From assembly GCA_027080405.1 (NCBI GenBank), contig JALWSL010000376.1:303-5736 (forward strand): 5,434 bases of DNA. The letters are read 5' to 3'. This DNA comes from Planctomycetaceae bacterium (GTDB lineage Bacteria > Planctomycetota > Planctomycetia > Planctomycetales > Planctomycetaceae). Under the pieces are notes generated by a model. It saw only the letters and a list, made by a program, of their open reading frames with translations. It did no database searches and had not been told where the DNA came from. Positions 1-5,434 of the stretch are shown piece after piece (the first letter of the stretch is position 1; each line of letters opens with the position of its first letter). Made by a program: the position numbers and the translations under genes.

Positions 1-170
1 CTGTTATCCAGCTTGATCCCGTATCCAACTCTGTTCCATTCTCCTGTTCGCTCCCGCGGAGCAGACTGTATCCGGTCTGTCAAATACATCTGGAAAGGGA
101 ACAAACCGGGGGCACCGACTGGGGAGCGCCTCTGGATGTCCAATTCTGTTTACTTCCTTTTCCAACAGTA

Positions 171-203
171 AAAATGCAGGGACTTGGCTGCGACTTGCAT
201 TTT
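171..203. repeat. Inverted repeat, possible weak terminator of the minus-strand oxidoreductase
   Basis: The arms AAAATGCA (171-178) and TGCATTTT (196-203) pair perfectly around a 17-base loop. CAG (166-168) and CTG (204-206) could extend the stem past a two-base bulge. Read on the minus strand, the second arm ends in five T's, and the repeat lies about 160 bases past the oxidoreductase stop codon. It could end that transcript, but the stem is A+T-rich, so it would be a weak terminator. Chance is also possible. Confidence 0.3.
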
Positions 204-230
204 CTGCCTTCGCAGCATCTTCGCAGAAGA
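204..230. repeat. Short direct repeats with small hairpins
   Basis: CTTCGCAG occurs at 208-215 and again at 219-226, an 11-base period. Each copy lies in a small hairpin: CTGC/GCAG around a CTTC loop (204-215), and TCTTC/GAAGA around a GCA loop (218-230). The cluster directly follows the inverted repeat at 171-203. No known element matches it. Confidence 0.35.
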
Positions 231-365
231 CGCCCATCCCGGCGATCAAATCTCAAACCGATGTCCATACCACGACCCCTTGATGGTCGGTTTGGCGGTC
301 CTGTTTTTGTTGAAATTGATCGAAGACAGGAACTCCCCGGTTGTCTGACTTACCCTCTTTACCGT

Positions 366-1565
366 TTACCGTCGTGCCTTGTCGTATTTCATCGGTACCC
401 AGGCGCCGTTATCCTTGCTGCTGGCGACACACTGTTGGATGAAGTACATCCCCTCTGCACCATCGTAGACGTTTGGATAAATGGTATTTTTCTTTTCGAA
501 ATCTTCTCCCTGGCTGCGTTTGATCATGTCATCATAGGCAAAGCGATAGATGTTGGCGAAGGCTTCGAAAAAAGCCTCGGGATGACCGGCGGGGAGCCTG
601 CACGCGGAAGCCCCCAATTCGTTCATGTAGGGAGCATTGGGATCGCGAGTGTAAAGTTGATGGGCTTTACCGTTTTCCCGAACCATCATTTCATTCGGGT
701 TTTCCTGTCGCCAGGAGAGAGCCTTTTTCGTGCCATCGATTTCGATAAACAGATCATTTTCCCGTCCGTGTGAAATCTGGCTGGCGGTCACAGTGAGCAG
801 ACCACCATTTTCCAGACGGATCACGGTATGCCCGTAGTCGTCCAGAGCGCGCCCCTGTTCGAAAATACGTAAATGGCAGGAAAGTTCTTCCGGGAGCATT
901 CCGGTCATGTAACGGGCCAGATTGTAGGCGTGGGTTCCGATATCTCCATAACACCCCGCTGCCCCGGATTTACTTGGATCGGATCGCCAGGCGGCCTGCT
1001 TTTGGCCGGTTTCTTCCAGTCTGGTTCTGAGCCATCCCTGGAGATAATTGGAGCGAATCGCCTGAATTTCGCCCAATTCGCCGGAGAGAATCATTTCCCG
1101 GGCCTGTCGTACCAACGGATAGCCGGTGTAATTATGGGAGATCGCACAGACAGCCCCCGATTTTTCAACAGCTTCGACCAACTGTTCCGCCTCGGCGAAA
1201 TCGAATGTCATCGGTTTGTCGCAAATCACGTTAAAGCCGGCTTCCAATGCGGCTTTGGCGATTGGATAATGTGTAAAGTTGGGAGTGGCAATGCTGACAA
1301 AGTCGATCCGTTCCGATTCAGGCAGTGCCGCTTCAGCCTCAAACATTTCCTGATAGCTGCCGTAGGCTCGGTCCGGTTTGATATCGTACGCCGGAGCCGA
1401 GGCTTTTGCTCTTTCGGGATTCGACGAAAGTGCCCCGGCGACCAGTTCAGCCCGGTTATCCAAAACCGCTGCTGTGGCATGAACACGTCCTATAAATGAA
1501 CCCTGCCCTCCGCCTGTCAGTGCCATACGTAGTTTTCGATTCAACGGGCCATTTGTCGTTTCCAT
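366..1565 (-). CDS. Gfo/Idh/MocA-family NAD(P)-dependent oxidoreductase
   Basis: This is a complete 399-residue cytosolic dehydrogenase, a normal length for the family. Such enzymes oxidise or reduce a hydroxyl or keto group on sugars, inositols or related polyols. The N-terminal Rossmann domain (about residues 11-135) carries the glycine-rich loop TGGGQGSFIG (17-26) and the family's lysine motif CDKP (115-118, K117). The C-terminal alpha/beta domain (about 140-370) holds GDIGTHAYNL (207-216), where D208 and H212 fit the usual catalytic Asp and His beside K117. The block SHNYTGYP (143-150) is also typical of this subgroup. There is no signal peptide, unlike the secreted glycosidase-type members. 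The ATG is supported by GAAAGG nine bases upstream and by the Rossmann strand starting at residue 11. No sugar-uptake or inositol gene is adjacent, so the substrate cannot be named. The family is certain; the specific reaction is unknown. Confidence 0.95.
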   Translation of the reverse strand: METTNGPLNRKLRMALTGGGQGSFIGRVHATAAVLDNRAELVAGALSSNPERAKASAPAYDIKPDRAYGSYQEMFEAEAALPESERIDFVSIATPNFTHYPIAKAALEAGFNVICDKPMTFDFAEAEQLVEAVEKSGAVCAISHNYTGYPLVRQAREMILSGELGEIQAIRSNYLQGWLRTRLEETGQKQAAWRSDPSKSGAAGCYGDIGTHAYNLARYMTGMLPEELSCHLRIFEQGRALDDYGHTVIRLENGGLLTVTASQISHGRENDLFIEIDGTKKALSWRQENPNEMMVRENGKAHQLYTRDPNAPYMNELGASACRLPAGHPEAFFEAFANIYRFAYDDMIKRSQGEDFEKKNTIYPNVYDGAEGMYFIQQCVASSKDNGAWVPMKYDKARR

Positions 1566-1574
1566 TTTGCGTTA

Positions 1575-1580
1575 CCTTTC
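1575..1580 (-). promoter_or_regulatory. Ribosome binding site of the oxidoreductase
   Basis: On the minus strand GAAAGG stands nine bases before the ATG at 1565. It is a good Shine-Dalgarno match and supports the chosen start. Confidence 0.6.
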
Positions 1581-1630
1581 GAGAATTCCTGCCACCGGGG
1601 CGAGTTGCCGTTCTTTTCCAGATGGATATC

Positions 1631-1657
1631 AGACTGATTCAGACAGATTCAGACAGA
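1631..1657. repeat. 10-bp tandem repeat over the predicted transcription start
   Basis: AGACTGATTC (1631-1640) is followed directly by AGACAGATTC (1641-1650) and AGACAGA (1651-1657): 2.7 copies with a single mismatch. The period equals about one helical turn, so all copies face the same side of the DNA. The array covers the predicted start and early leader of the oxidoreductase transcript, a usual place for a repressor operator. The operator role is inference. Confidence 0.5.
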
Positions 1658-1658
1658 A

Positions 1659-1686
1659 AATATACAATTGCGATAAGAACTGCCAA
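1659..1686 (-). promoter_or_regulatory. Predicted sigma70-type promoter of the oxidoreductase
   Basis: On the minus strand TTGGCA (complement of 1681-1686) is followed after 16 bases by TATATT (complement of 1659-1664). Each hexamer matches the sigma70 consensus at five of six positions. Transcription would begin near 1650-1653 and give a leader of about 85 bases. One GCGATAA word lies between the hexamers (1670-1677) and another just upstream of the -35 (1693-1700). The position and the quality of the match make this the best promoter candidate in the window. It is a sequence prediction only. Confidence 0.55.
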
Positions 1687-1692
1687 TCAATC

Positions 1693-1706
1693 GCGATAAT
1701 TTATCA
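1693..1706. promoter_or_regulatory. Palindromic operator-like site GATAA-T-TTATC
   Basis: GATAATTTATC (1695-1705) is a perfect 11-base palindrome about its central T. It overlaps GCGATAAT (1693-1700) and lies seven bases upstream of the predicted -35 hexamer of the oxidoreductase promoter. Such a site could bind a dimeric regulator. A+T-rich palindromes this short also arise by chance. Confidence 0.3.
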
Positions 1707-1797
1707 AAATCGTGTTGCCTCGAACATTCAAAACGAACTGGGCGAGCACTTCTTGCGGAAAATCAGATTTCCCCTGTTTCTTTCGCTCTGCTTTCAT

Positions 1798-1852
1798 TTT
1801 CGGGGATTATGCGGGACTTCTTCCGCTCCAACGATCAACAGGAACCCCGAAA
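1798..1852 (+). repeat. Nested hairpins around the start of the small ORF
   Basis: TTTCGGGG (1798-1805) is complementary to CCCCGAAA (1845-1852). Inside it, GCGGGA (1811-1816) can pair with TTCCGC (1821-1826) around a CTTC loop, with one G-U pair. The small ORF's ATG (1809-1811) lies between the outer arm and the inner hairpin, and the outer stem would bury the GGGG upstream of it. No T-run follows, so this is not an intrinsic terminator. It could tune translation of the small ORF or be coincidence. Confidence 0.35.
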
Positions 1853-1958
1853 CGATTATCGAGAAACCGATTTCAAAAACGGGAAAGGCTATCAATACTT
1901 CTTTGAGGCATTCGGGTGGAAAACTTTCCCGAGATTCTTCGCCAAATCGATACGCTGA
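1809..1958 (+). CDS. Possible small protein, 49 residues, unknown function
   Basis: An ATG at 1809 opens a 49-codon frame ending in TGA at 1956-1958. The product is hydrophilic at its N-terminus (MRDFFRSNDQ) and aromatic-rich in its second half (GYQYFFEAFGW at residues 27-37, then FPRFFAKSIR at the end). Nine Phe, three Tyr and one Trp make up about a quarter of the residues, and net charge is about +3. Eight of nine Phe codons are TTC, which looks selected rather than random. No transmembrane segment or signal peptide is seen. Against it: the only upstream purine run is GGGG three bases before the ATG, and I recognise no family. It lies 184 bases before korA on the same strand and could share its transcript. 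The competing plus-strand frames here (1567-1986, 1916-2155) have less protein-like compositions. Confidence 0.4.
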   Translation: MRDFFRSNDQQEPRNDYRETDFKNGKGYQYFFEAFGWKTFPRFFAKSIR

Positions 1959-1982
1959 CACTTTTCATCCGTTCCGCTCAGT

Positions 1983-2055
1983 GTAAGAATGGCGATAATT
2001 CTGGGAAACTGGGAGGATTATCGCAGTTATACGGATTTTGTGCCGATATTCTTAC
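1983..2055 (+). repeat. Nested inverted repeats upstream of korA
   Basis: The outer arms GTAAGAAT (1983-1990) and ATTCTTAC (2048-2055) enclose the inner arms GCGATAAT (1992-1999) and ATTATCGC (2017-2024). In RNA the outer stem can grow by GGC (1991-1993) pairing with GCC (2042-2044). The inner pair then closes a 17-base loop and leaves a one-sided bulge of about 20 bases. No T-run follows. The whole ends 88 bases before the korA start. It could be a protein-binding site or a structured leader, depending on where korA transcription begins. Confidence 0.4.
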
Positions 2056-2080
2056 CATGCTGTCCCGTGTTACGGATAAA
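2052..2080 (+). promoter_or_regulatory. Weak candidate promoter for korAB
   Basis: TTACCA (2052-2057) and GATAAA (2075-2080) are 17 bases apart and each matches the sigma70 hexamers at four of six positions. Transcription would start near 2087, about 55 bases before the korA ATG. The match is modest and the -35 overlaps the right arm of the inverted repeat at 2048-2055. The true promoter may be elsewhere, including upstream of the small ORF. Confidence 0.25.
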
Positions 2081-2125
2081 TTTCGCTACTTTTTTGTGTC
2101 TCTGTTCATCAGAAGACGATGCCGC

Positions 2126-2130
2126 AAGGA
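2126..2130 (+). promoter_or_regulatory. Probable ribosome binding site of korA
   Basis: AAGGA lies 12 bases before the ATG at 2143, a longer spacing than ideal. The start is also supported by the protein: the next in-frame ATG is codon 35, inside the conserved GDSGDGM motif, so a later ATG start would cut into the gamma domain. Confidence 0.45.
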
Positions 2131-2142
2131 ACAAGATAGGTC

Positions 2143-4023
2143 ATGCCGCCAGTAGACGTAAGTACAAATGGTTTAAGTGCAGTTAAACCCTGCGAGGAAG
2201 TCGATTCTGTCGTTATTCGCTTCTGTGGAGACAGTGGCGACGGGATGCAGTTGGTCGGAACGCAATTCACGAATGTTTCTGCGATTTTTGGGAACGATGT
2301 CAGTACGCTGCCCGATTTTCCTGCTGAAATTCGTGCTCCTGTCGGGACGGTGGGAGGAGTGAGCGGTTTTCAGCTCTGTTTTTCCAGCACCGATGTTCTC
2401 ACTCCCGGCGATGAGGTCGATACACTCGTTGCGATGAACCCCGCCGCCTTAAAGACGAATTTGGGCGATCTCAAACGAGGCGGCACGTTAATTGTCAACG
2501 AGGATGCCTTTGATAAATCGAATATCGCCAAAGCCGGTTACGAGAGCAATCCGCTCGATGATGAAGCCCTCCTGGCAGGGTTTCGCGTTCACAAGGTGCC
2601 GATGACTCGTCTGACACGCGATGCGGTGGCCGATTTGGGGCTTTCCCAGAAAGAAGCGGATCGCTGCAAGAACTTCTTCGCGCTGGGGCTGGTTTTCTGG
2701 TTGTATGAACGTGATCCCTCACCGACGAAAAAGTGGGTGCAGGAGAAATTCGCCAAACGTCCCGAGTTTATCGAAGCGAACCTGGCTGCCTTGAAGGCGG
2801 GTTCAGATTTCGGGTATTCGACCGAAGCATTCACCGTTCACTACAAAGTGCCGCCCGCGAAACTGCCTGCGGGAAAATATCGAAAAATTACCGGGAATGA
2901 GGCGATTGCGATCGGTCTGGCGACAGCGGCCAATCTTTCCGGGAAGGACCTGTTCTACGCCGGTTACCCGATTACACCTGCCAGCGACATTCTGCACGAA
3001 CTCTCCAAACTCAAAAACTTTGGAGTCCGAACGGCTCAGGTCGAAGACGAAATTGCGGCAATCACCGCGACGGTTGGTGCGGCATTTGGCGGTTCGTTTG
3101 CTGTTACCGCCAGTAGCGGGCCGGGAATTGCGTTGAAATCGGAAGGGATTGGTCTGGGCATTATCATTGAACTGCCAATGGTTATTGTCAATGTGCAACG
3201 GGGCGGCCCAAGTACAGGCTTGCCGACCAAAACAGAACAATCGGATTTGATGATGTCGATGTTCGGCCGCAATGGGGAATCGCCGATGCCGATCGTCGCC
3301 GCCGCAACTCCGGCCGACGCCTTTGATGCCGCTCGCGAAGCAATGCGACTGGCTGTCGAGTTCATGACTCCCGTTTTTCTACTGAGTGACGGCTACATTG
3401 CCAACGGGGCGGAACCGTGGCTTATTCCAGATCTCTCCAAACTGGAGCCGATCAGGTTTTCCCATTTGAAAGAGCCGAATGGCGAGGACGGCAAGGTACT
3501 GCCTTATCTCCGTGATGAGCGGTTGGTCCGTCCCTGGGCGATTCCCGGAACGCCCGGCCTGGAACATCGTGTCGGTGGGCTTGAAAAAGCGGAGGAAACG
3601 GGGAATGTCAGTTACGATCCTGATAATCATGAGCACATGACCAAAACCCGTGCCGCCAAGATCGCAGGGATAGCTGATCATATCCCGGAACAGGTTGTTG
3701 AAGGCCCGGAGAGTGGCGATTTGCTCGTCATTAGCTGGGGCGGAACCTACGGTTCTGTTCGCTCGGCTGTTTTGAAAGCGCAGGCGGCTGGTAAAAGCGT
3801 GGCATTGGCACACCTGCGTTATTTGAATCCGTTTCCGAAAAACCTGGGCGATATCATCAAACGATATAAAAAAGTTCTCGTTCCCGAACTCAACGCGGGC
3901 CAATTGCTTTACATGTTGCGAGCCACGTACCTGGTCGATGCGCAGGGTTTGAACAAAATCAAGGGGAAACCGTTCCTCATTTCTGAAGTATTGGAAGCGA
4001 TCGACAAAACATTGGCTCAATGA
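2143..4023 (+). CDS. korA: 2-oxoglutarate:ferredoxin oxidoreductase, fused gamma-alpha subunit
   Basis: With KorB this 626-residue cytosolic subunit catalyses 2-oxoglutarate + CoA + oxidised ferredoxin to succinyl-CoA + CO2 + reduced ferredoxin, a reversible TCA-cycle step. Residues about 20-215 form the gamma domain, with [10 protein letters not shown] (27-36). Residues about 245-430 form the alpha domain with YPITPAS (275-281), QVEDEIAAI (299-307), TASSGPG (322-328) and [11 protein letters not shown] (353-363). Work on the Sulfolobus enzyme ties the Thr of YPITP and the Arg that opens the RGGPSTG-type motif to 2-oxoacid handling. Residues about 525-620 form the C-terminal domain, with ISWGGTYG (530-537) and PELNAGQL (581-588). 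Length and gamma-alpha order fit the two-subunit KorAB class. The residue before GDSGDGM is Cys (C28), where relatives often have Ala. korB follows after 66 bases. The substrate is inferred from overall resemblance; another 2-oxoacid is possible. Confidence 0.93.
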   Translation: MPPVDVSTNGLSAVKPCEEVDSVVIRFCGDSGDGMQLVGTQFTNVSAIFGNDVSTLPDFPAEIRAPVGTVGGVSGFQLCFSSTDVLTPGDEVDTLVAMNPAALKTNLGDLKRGGTLIVNEDAFDKSNIAKAGYESNPLDDEALLAGFRVHKVPMTRLTRDAVADLGLSQKEADRCKNFFALGLVFWLYERDPSPTKKWVQEKFAKRPEFIEANLAALKAGSDFGYSTEAFTVHYKVPPAKLPAGKYRKITGNEAIAIGLATAANLSGKDLFYAGYPITPASDILHELSKLKNFGVRTAQVEDEIAAITATVGAAFGGSFAVTASSGPGIALKSEGIGLGIIIELPMVIVNVQRGGPSTGLPTKTEQSDLMMSMFGRNGESPMPIVAAATPADAFDAAREAMRLAVEFMTPVFLLSDGYIANGAEPWLIPDLSKLEPIRFSHLKEPNGEDGKVLPYLRDERLVRPWAIPGTPGLEHRVGGLEKAEETGNVSYDPDNHEHMTKTRAAKIAGIADHIPEQVVEGPESGDLLVISWGGTYGSVRSAVLKAQAAGKSVALAHLRYLNPFPKNLGDIIKRYKKVLVPELNAGQLLYMLRATYLVDAQGLNKIKGKPFLISEVLEAIDKTLAQ

Positions 4024-4078
4024 GCTGCGTCAATTTTTCTGATTATCCATTTTAAGTTATCAACAAAAAAACAGGCGA

Positions 4079-4083
4079 TAGGG
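4079..4083 (+). promoter_or_regulatory. Ribosome binding site of korB
   Basis: TAGGG stands six bases before the korB ATG at 4090. The 66-base gap from korA is A+T-rich, with a T5 run (4034-4038) and an A7 run (4065-4071). It has no stem before the T-run, so it should not terminate transcription, and the two genes are probably co-transcribed. Confidence 0.5.
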
Positions 4084-4089
4084 TTTGCC

Positions 4090-5115
4090 ATGAGTGCAAG
4101 TATTGAACTTCCCGTTTTGAAACCGAAAGATTTTGCCAGCGATCAGGAAGTACGGTGGTGTCCGCGATGTGGAGACTATTCGATTTTGGCGCAAGTGAAG
4201 AAAGTTTTGCCAACACTTGGCATTCCGAAAGAGAACTTCGCGTTTATCTCTGGCATCGGCTGTTCAAGCCGCTTCCCGTATTACATGAACACGTATGGCA
4301 TGCACAGTATTCATGGCCGTGCCCCTGCGGTTGCGACCGGGTTGAAAGTGACACGCCCTGAACTGCAGGTGTGGGTGATCACCGGGGATGGCGATTCGCT
4401 TTCCATCGGCGGGAATCATTTTATGCACATGATCCGCAGAAATGTCGACCTGAAAGTGATTCTGTTCAACAATCAGATTTACGGATTGACCAAAGGGCAG
4501 TATTCGCCCACGAGTCCGGAAGGGAAGAAAACCAAGAGCACGCCTTACGGTTCTGTCGATGCCCCGCTGACACCCATTTCCGTCGCCTTGGGGGCCAGAG
4601 CGAGTTTCGTCGCCCGTTCGGTTGATGTCGATATCAAACACCTTTGCATGGTTCTGGAACGTGCCGCCCATCATAAGGGAACGGCTATTGTCGAGGTGTA
4701 TCAGGACTGCAACGTCTTCAACACCGGTGCCTTTGAATTTGCATCGAAAAAGGATCAGAAGCAGGAAAACTGCATCTATCTGGAACATGGCAAACCGCTC
4801 ATCTTCGGCAAGGACAAGAACAAGGGGATTCGTCTGAATCACCTGAACCAGCCGGAAGTTGTCGAACTGGGGAAGGGCATTGAAGAAGACGATTTGCTGT
4901 TCCACGACGAAAAAGCGGACGATCCGAGCCTCGCCTTTCTACTTTCCCAGATGCGATATCCCGATAGTCCCGAGCCGATGGGAGTATTCCGGGCGGTCGA
5001 ACGTCCCACTTACGATGAGCTTGTGAATGAGCAGGTCAGGGAAGTGACCGAAAAACAGGGTCGGGGTGATCTCGAAAAACTGTTCCACAGTGGCGACACC
5101 TGGGTTGTCGAGTAA
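4090..5115 (+). CDS. korB: 2-oxoglutarate:ferredoxin oxidoreductase, beta subunit
   Basis: This complete 341-residue subunit binds thiamine diphosphate and one [4Fe-4S] cluster and passes electrons to ferredoxin. The opening WCPRCGDY (23-30) supplies C24 and C27, GIGCSSR (55-61) supplies C58, and YQDCNVF (204-210) supplies C207. This spacing closely matches the four cluster cysteines of the Sulfolobus beta subunit. The thiamine diphosphate motif runs from GDGDS (99-103) to NN (127-128), followed by IYGLTKGQ (130-137). R61 sits three residues after C58, where the Sulfolobus enzyme has a lysine implicated in substrate binding. Residues about 245-341 form the C-terminal extension of the longer KorB type and are rich in Glu and Asp. 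The ATG is followed within 20 residues by the conserved WCPRCG, so the start is secure. No ferredoxin-like delta subunit follows. No plus-strand terminator is visible after the stop. Confidence 0.94.
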   Translation: MSASIELPVLKPKDFASDQEVRWCPRCGDYSILAQVKKVLPTLGIPKENFAFISGIGCSSRFPYYMNTYGMHSIHGRAPAVATGLKVTRPELQVWVITGDGDSLSIGGNHFMHMIRRNVDLKVILFNNQIYGLTKGQYSPTSPEGKKTKSTPYGSVDAPLTPISVALGARASFVARSVDVDIKHLCMVLERAAHHKGTAIVEVYQDCNVFNTGAFEFASKKDQKQENCIYLEHGKPLIFGKDKNKGIRLNHLNQPEVVELGKGIEEDDLLFHDEKADDPSLAFLLSQMRYPDSPEPMGVFRAVERPTYDELVNEQVREVTEKQGRGDLEKLFHSGDTWVVE

Positions 5116-5173
5116 GCACAACCGCAACGGACGCGACCGCAAACGGATGACAGCAGGCGGATGACAACCGATG

Positions 5174-5208
5174 AAAAAAGGATCTGCCCAACACTGGACA
5201 GACCCTTT
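5174..5208 (-). terminator. Intrinsic terminator of the minus-strand gene at the right edge
   Basis: On the minus strand bases 5208-5195 pair with 5190-5177 to give a 14-bp stem with a four-base loop. The transcript then runs through six U's (complement of 5174-5179), three of them in the stem. Two of the pairs are G-U. In plus-strand RNA the same two positions become A-C mismatches and no U-run follows, so the terminator is directional. It lies 40 bases after the stop codon of the minus-strand gene ending at 5248. Confidence 0.8.
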
Positions 5209-5247
5209 CACCAAAGGAGACGAGAGTTTCGTTGTAACCGTTGTTTG

Positions 5248-5434
5248 TTACCTCGTTGCCGGTGCGGTTGCCCCGGTCTGCCTGATCCCGCTTTTGCTTT
5301 TACCGGGAAGAGTTGTTCCGGCCTGCTGGATTCTGTTGGCATAGTTTCCTGTTTGAGTCGTCTTGTTTCCCCCGGAGGAAATGTTGGTCAGGTAATTATC
5401 GACCCTGGTCTTTTTTTTCAGATTCTCAAACACC
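5248..5434 (-). CDS. C-terminal end of an unidentified protein (partial)
   Basis: The minus-strand frame is open from the window edge to a TAA at 5248-5250, giving at least 61 residues. A GTG (5431-5433) could formally be a start, but only one base precedes it, so the frame most likely continues outside the window. The visible part begins FENLKKKTRVDNYLTNISSG and then becomes low-complexity, rich in Thr, Gly, Asn, Gln and basic residues. Net charge is about +8 with only one Glu and one Asp. This looks like a disordered, nucleic-acid- or surface-binding type of tail, but I do not recognise the family. It converges on korB and ends at the terminator 5174-5208, which supports a real, expressed gene. 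Confidence 0.65.
   Translation of the reverse strand, partial: VFENLKKKTRVDNYLTNISSGGNKTTQTGNYANRIQQAGTTLPGKSKSGIRQTGATAPATR

Larger units (their letters stand above)
1..365. other. Stretch without a supportable gene
   Basis: This stretch lies downstream of the minus-strand oxidoreductase. The longest minus-strand reading frame (4-249) would start at TTG, has no convincing ribosome binding site, and its product is rich in Cys, Pro and Arg and matches no family I know. A plus-strand frame is open from the window edge to a TAA at 169-171 but its 56 residues are also unrecognisable. Visible structure is limited to short repeats: an inverted repeat at 171-203, two CTTCGCAG copies near 208-226, and a 5-bp hairpin CGACC/GGTCG at 273-289. 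It could be plain intergenic DNA or the decayed end of a gene outside the window. Confidence 0.6.

Noticed and set aside
4..249. Minus-strand frame of 81 codons downstream of the oxidoreductase
   Set aside because: It has a TTG start, no clear ribosome binding site, an odd Cys/Pro/Arg-rich composition and no recognisable motif.
246..365. Open frame continuing past the oxidoreductase TAA for 39 codons, which could suggest readthrough or a lost C-terminus
   Set aside because: The oxidoreductase already has its full family length, the extension contains no start codon, and an open run this short is common by chance.
873..1499. Long plus-strand frame opposite the oxidoreductase (208 residues), and a similar one at 174-773
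   Set aside because: Both are antisense shadows of the well-supported Gfo/Idh/MocA gene, and their products match no family I know.
1567..1986. Plus-strand frame of 139 codons through the divergent region
   Set aside because: It runs through the predicted promoter and tandem repeat of the oxidoreductase, has no ribosome binding site I can see, and has an unconvincing composition. The 1809-1958 frame is the better candidate here.
1916..2155. Plus-strand frame of 79 codons with a GTG start and GAGG seven bases upstream, overlapping the korA start by 13 bases
   Set aside because: The ribosome binding site is fair, but the frame covers the nested inverted repeats and ends in an Arg- and Cys-rich stretch unlike a real protein. 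It was kept out for lack of any family match.
3379..4020. Long minus-strand frame opposite korA (213 residues), with a shorter one at 2803-3240
   Set aside because: These are shadows of korA, whose motifs and domain order are clear.
4264..4905. Minus-strand frame opposite korB (213 residues)
   Set aside because: It is a shadow of korB; the protein-like feel comes from the codon structure of the real gene on the other strand.
5213..5219. Strong Shine-Dalgarno-like AAAGGAG on the plus strand after korB
   Set aside because: No ATG or GTG follows at a usable distance; the TTG at 5232 meets a stop codon at once.

Overview
The window reads as an ordinary chromosomal segment of moderate G+C from a bacterium. 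The fused KorA layout, the type of Gfo/Idh/MocA oxidoreductase, the roomy spacing between genes and the weak ribosome binding sites would fit a planctomycete. That assignment is inference from general resemblance; nothing in the window proves it.

Layout: positions 1-365 hold no gene I can support, only short repeats and a weak inverted repeat. A complete Gfo/Idh/MocA-family NAD(P)-dependent oxidoreductase lies on the minus strand (366-1565). A 577-base divergent region follows (1566-2142). It carries a good sigma70-like promoter for the oxidoreductase, a 10-bp tandem repeat over its predicted transcription start, several copies of a CGATAA(T) word, a possible 49-residue, aromatic-rich small protein (1809-1958), and nested inverted repeats just before the next gene. 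Then come korA (2143-4023) and korB (4090-5115) on the plus strand, the two subunits of a 2-oxoacid (probably 2-oxoglutarate):ferredoxin oxidoreductase. The right end holds the C-terminal tail of an unidentified minus-strand gene (5248-5434). It converges on korB and is followed by a clear minus-strand intrinsic terminator (5174-5208).

How the genes work together: KorA (gamma and alpha domains fused) and KorB (thiamine diphosphate and [4Fe-4S] subunit) should form one enzyme that interconverts 2-oxoglutarate and succinyl-CoA using ferredoxin. This would be a ferredoxin-linked step of the TCA cycle that could run in either direction. All four KorB cysteines expected to hold the cluster are present. 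No ferredoxin-like delta subunit is encoded here, as in other two-subunit KorAB enzymes. The oxidoreductase is transcribed away from korAB and has no evident functional link to it.

I found no mobile element, CRISPR array, tRNA, rRNA or defence system. The points most worth a second look are the control region between the divergent genes and the small ORF inside it.
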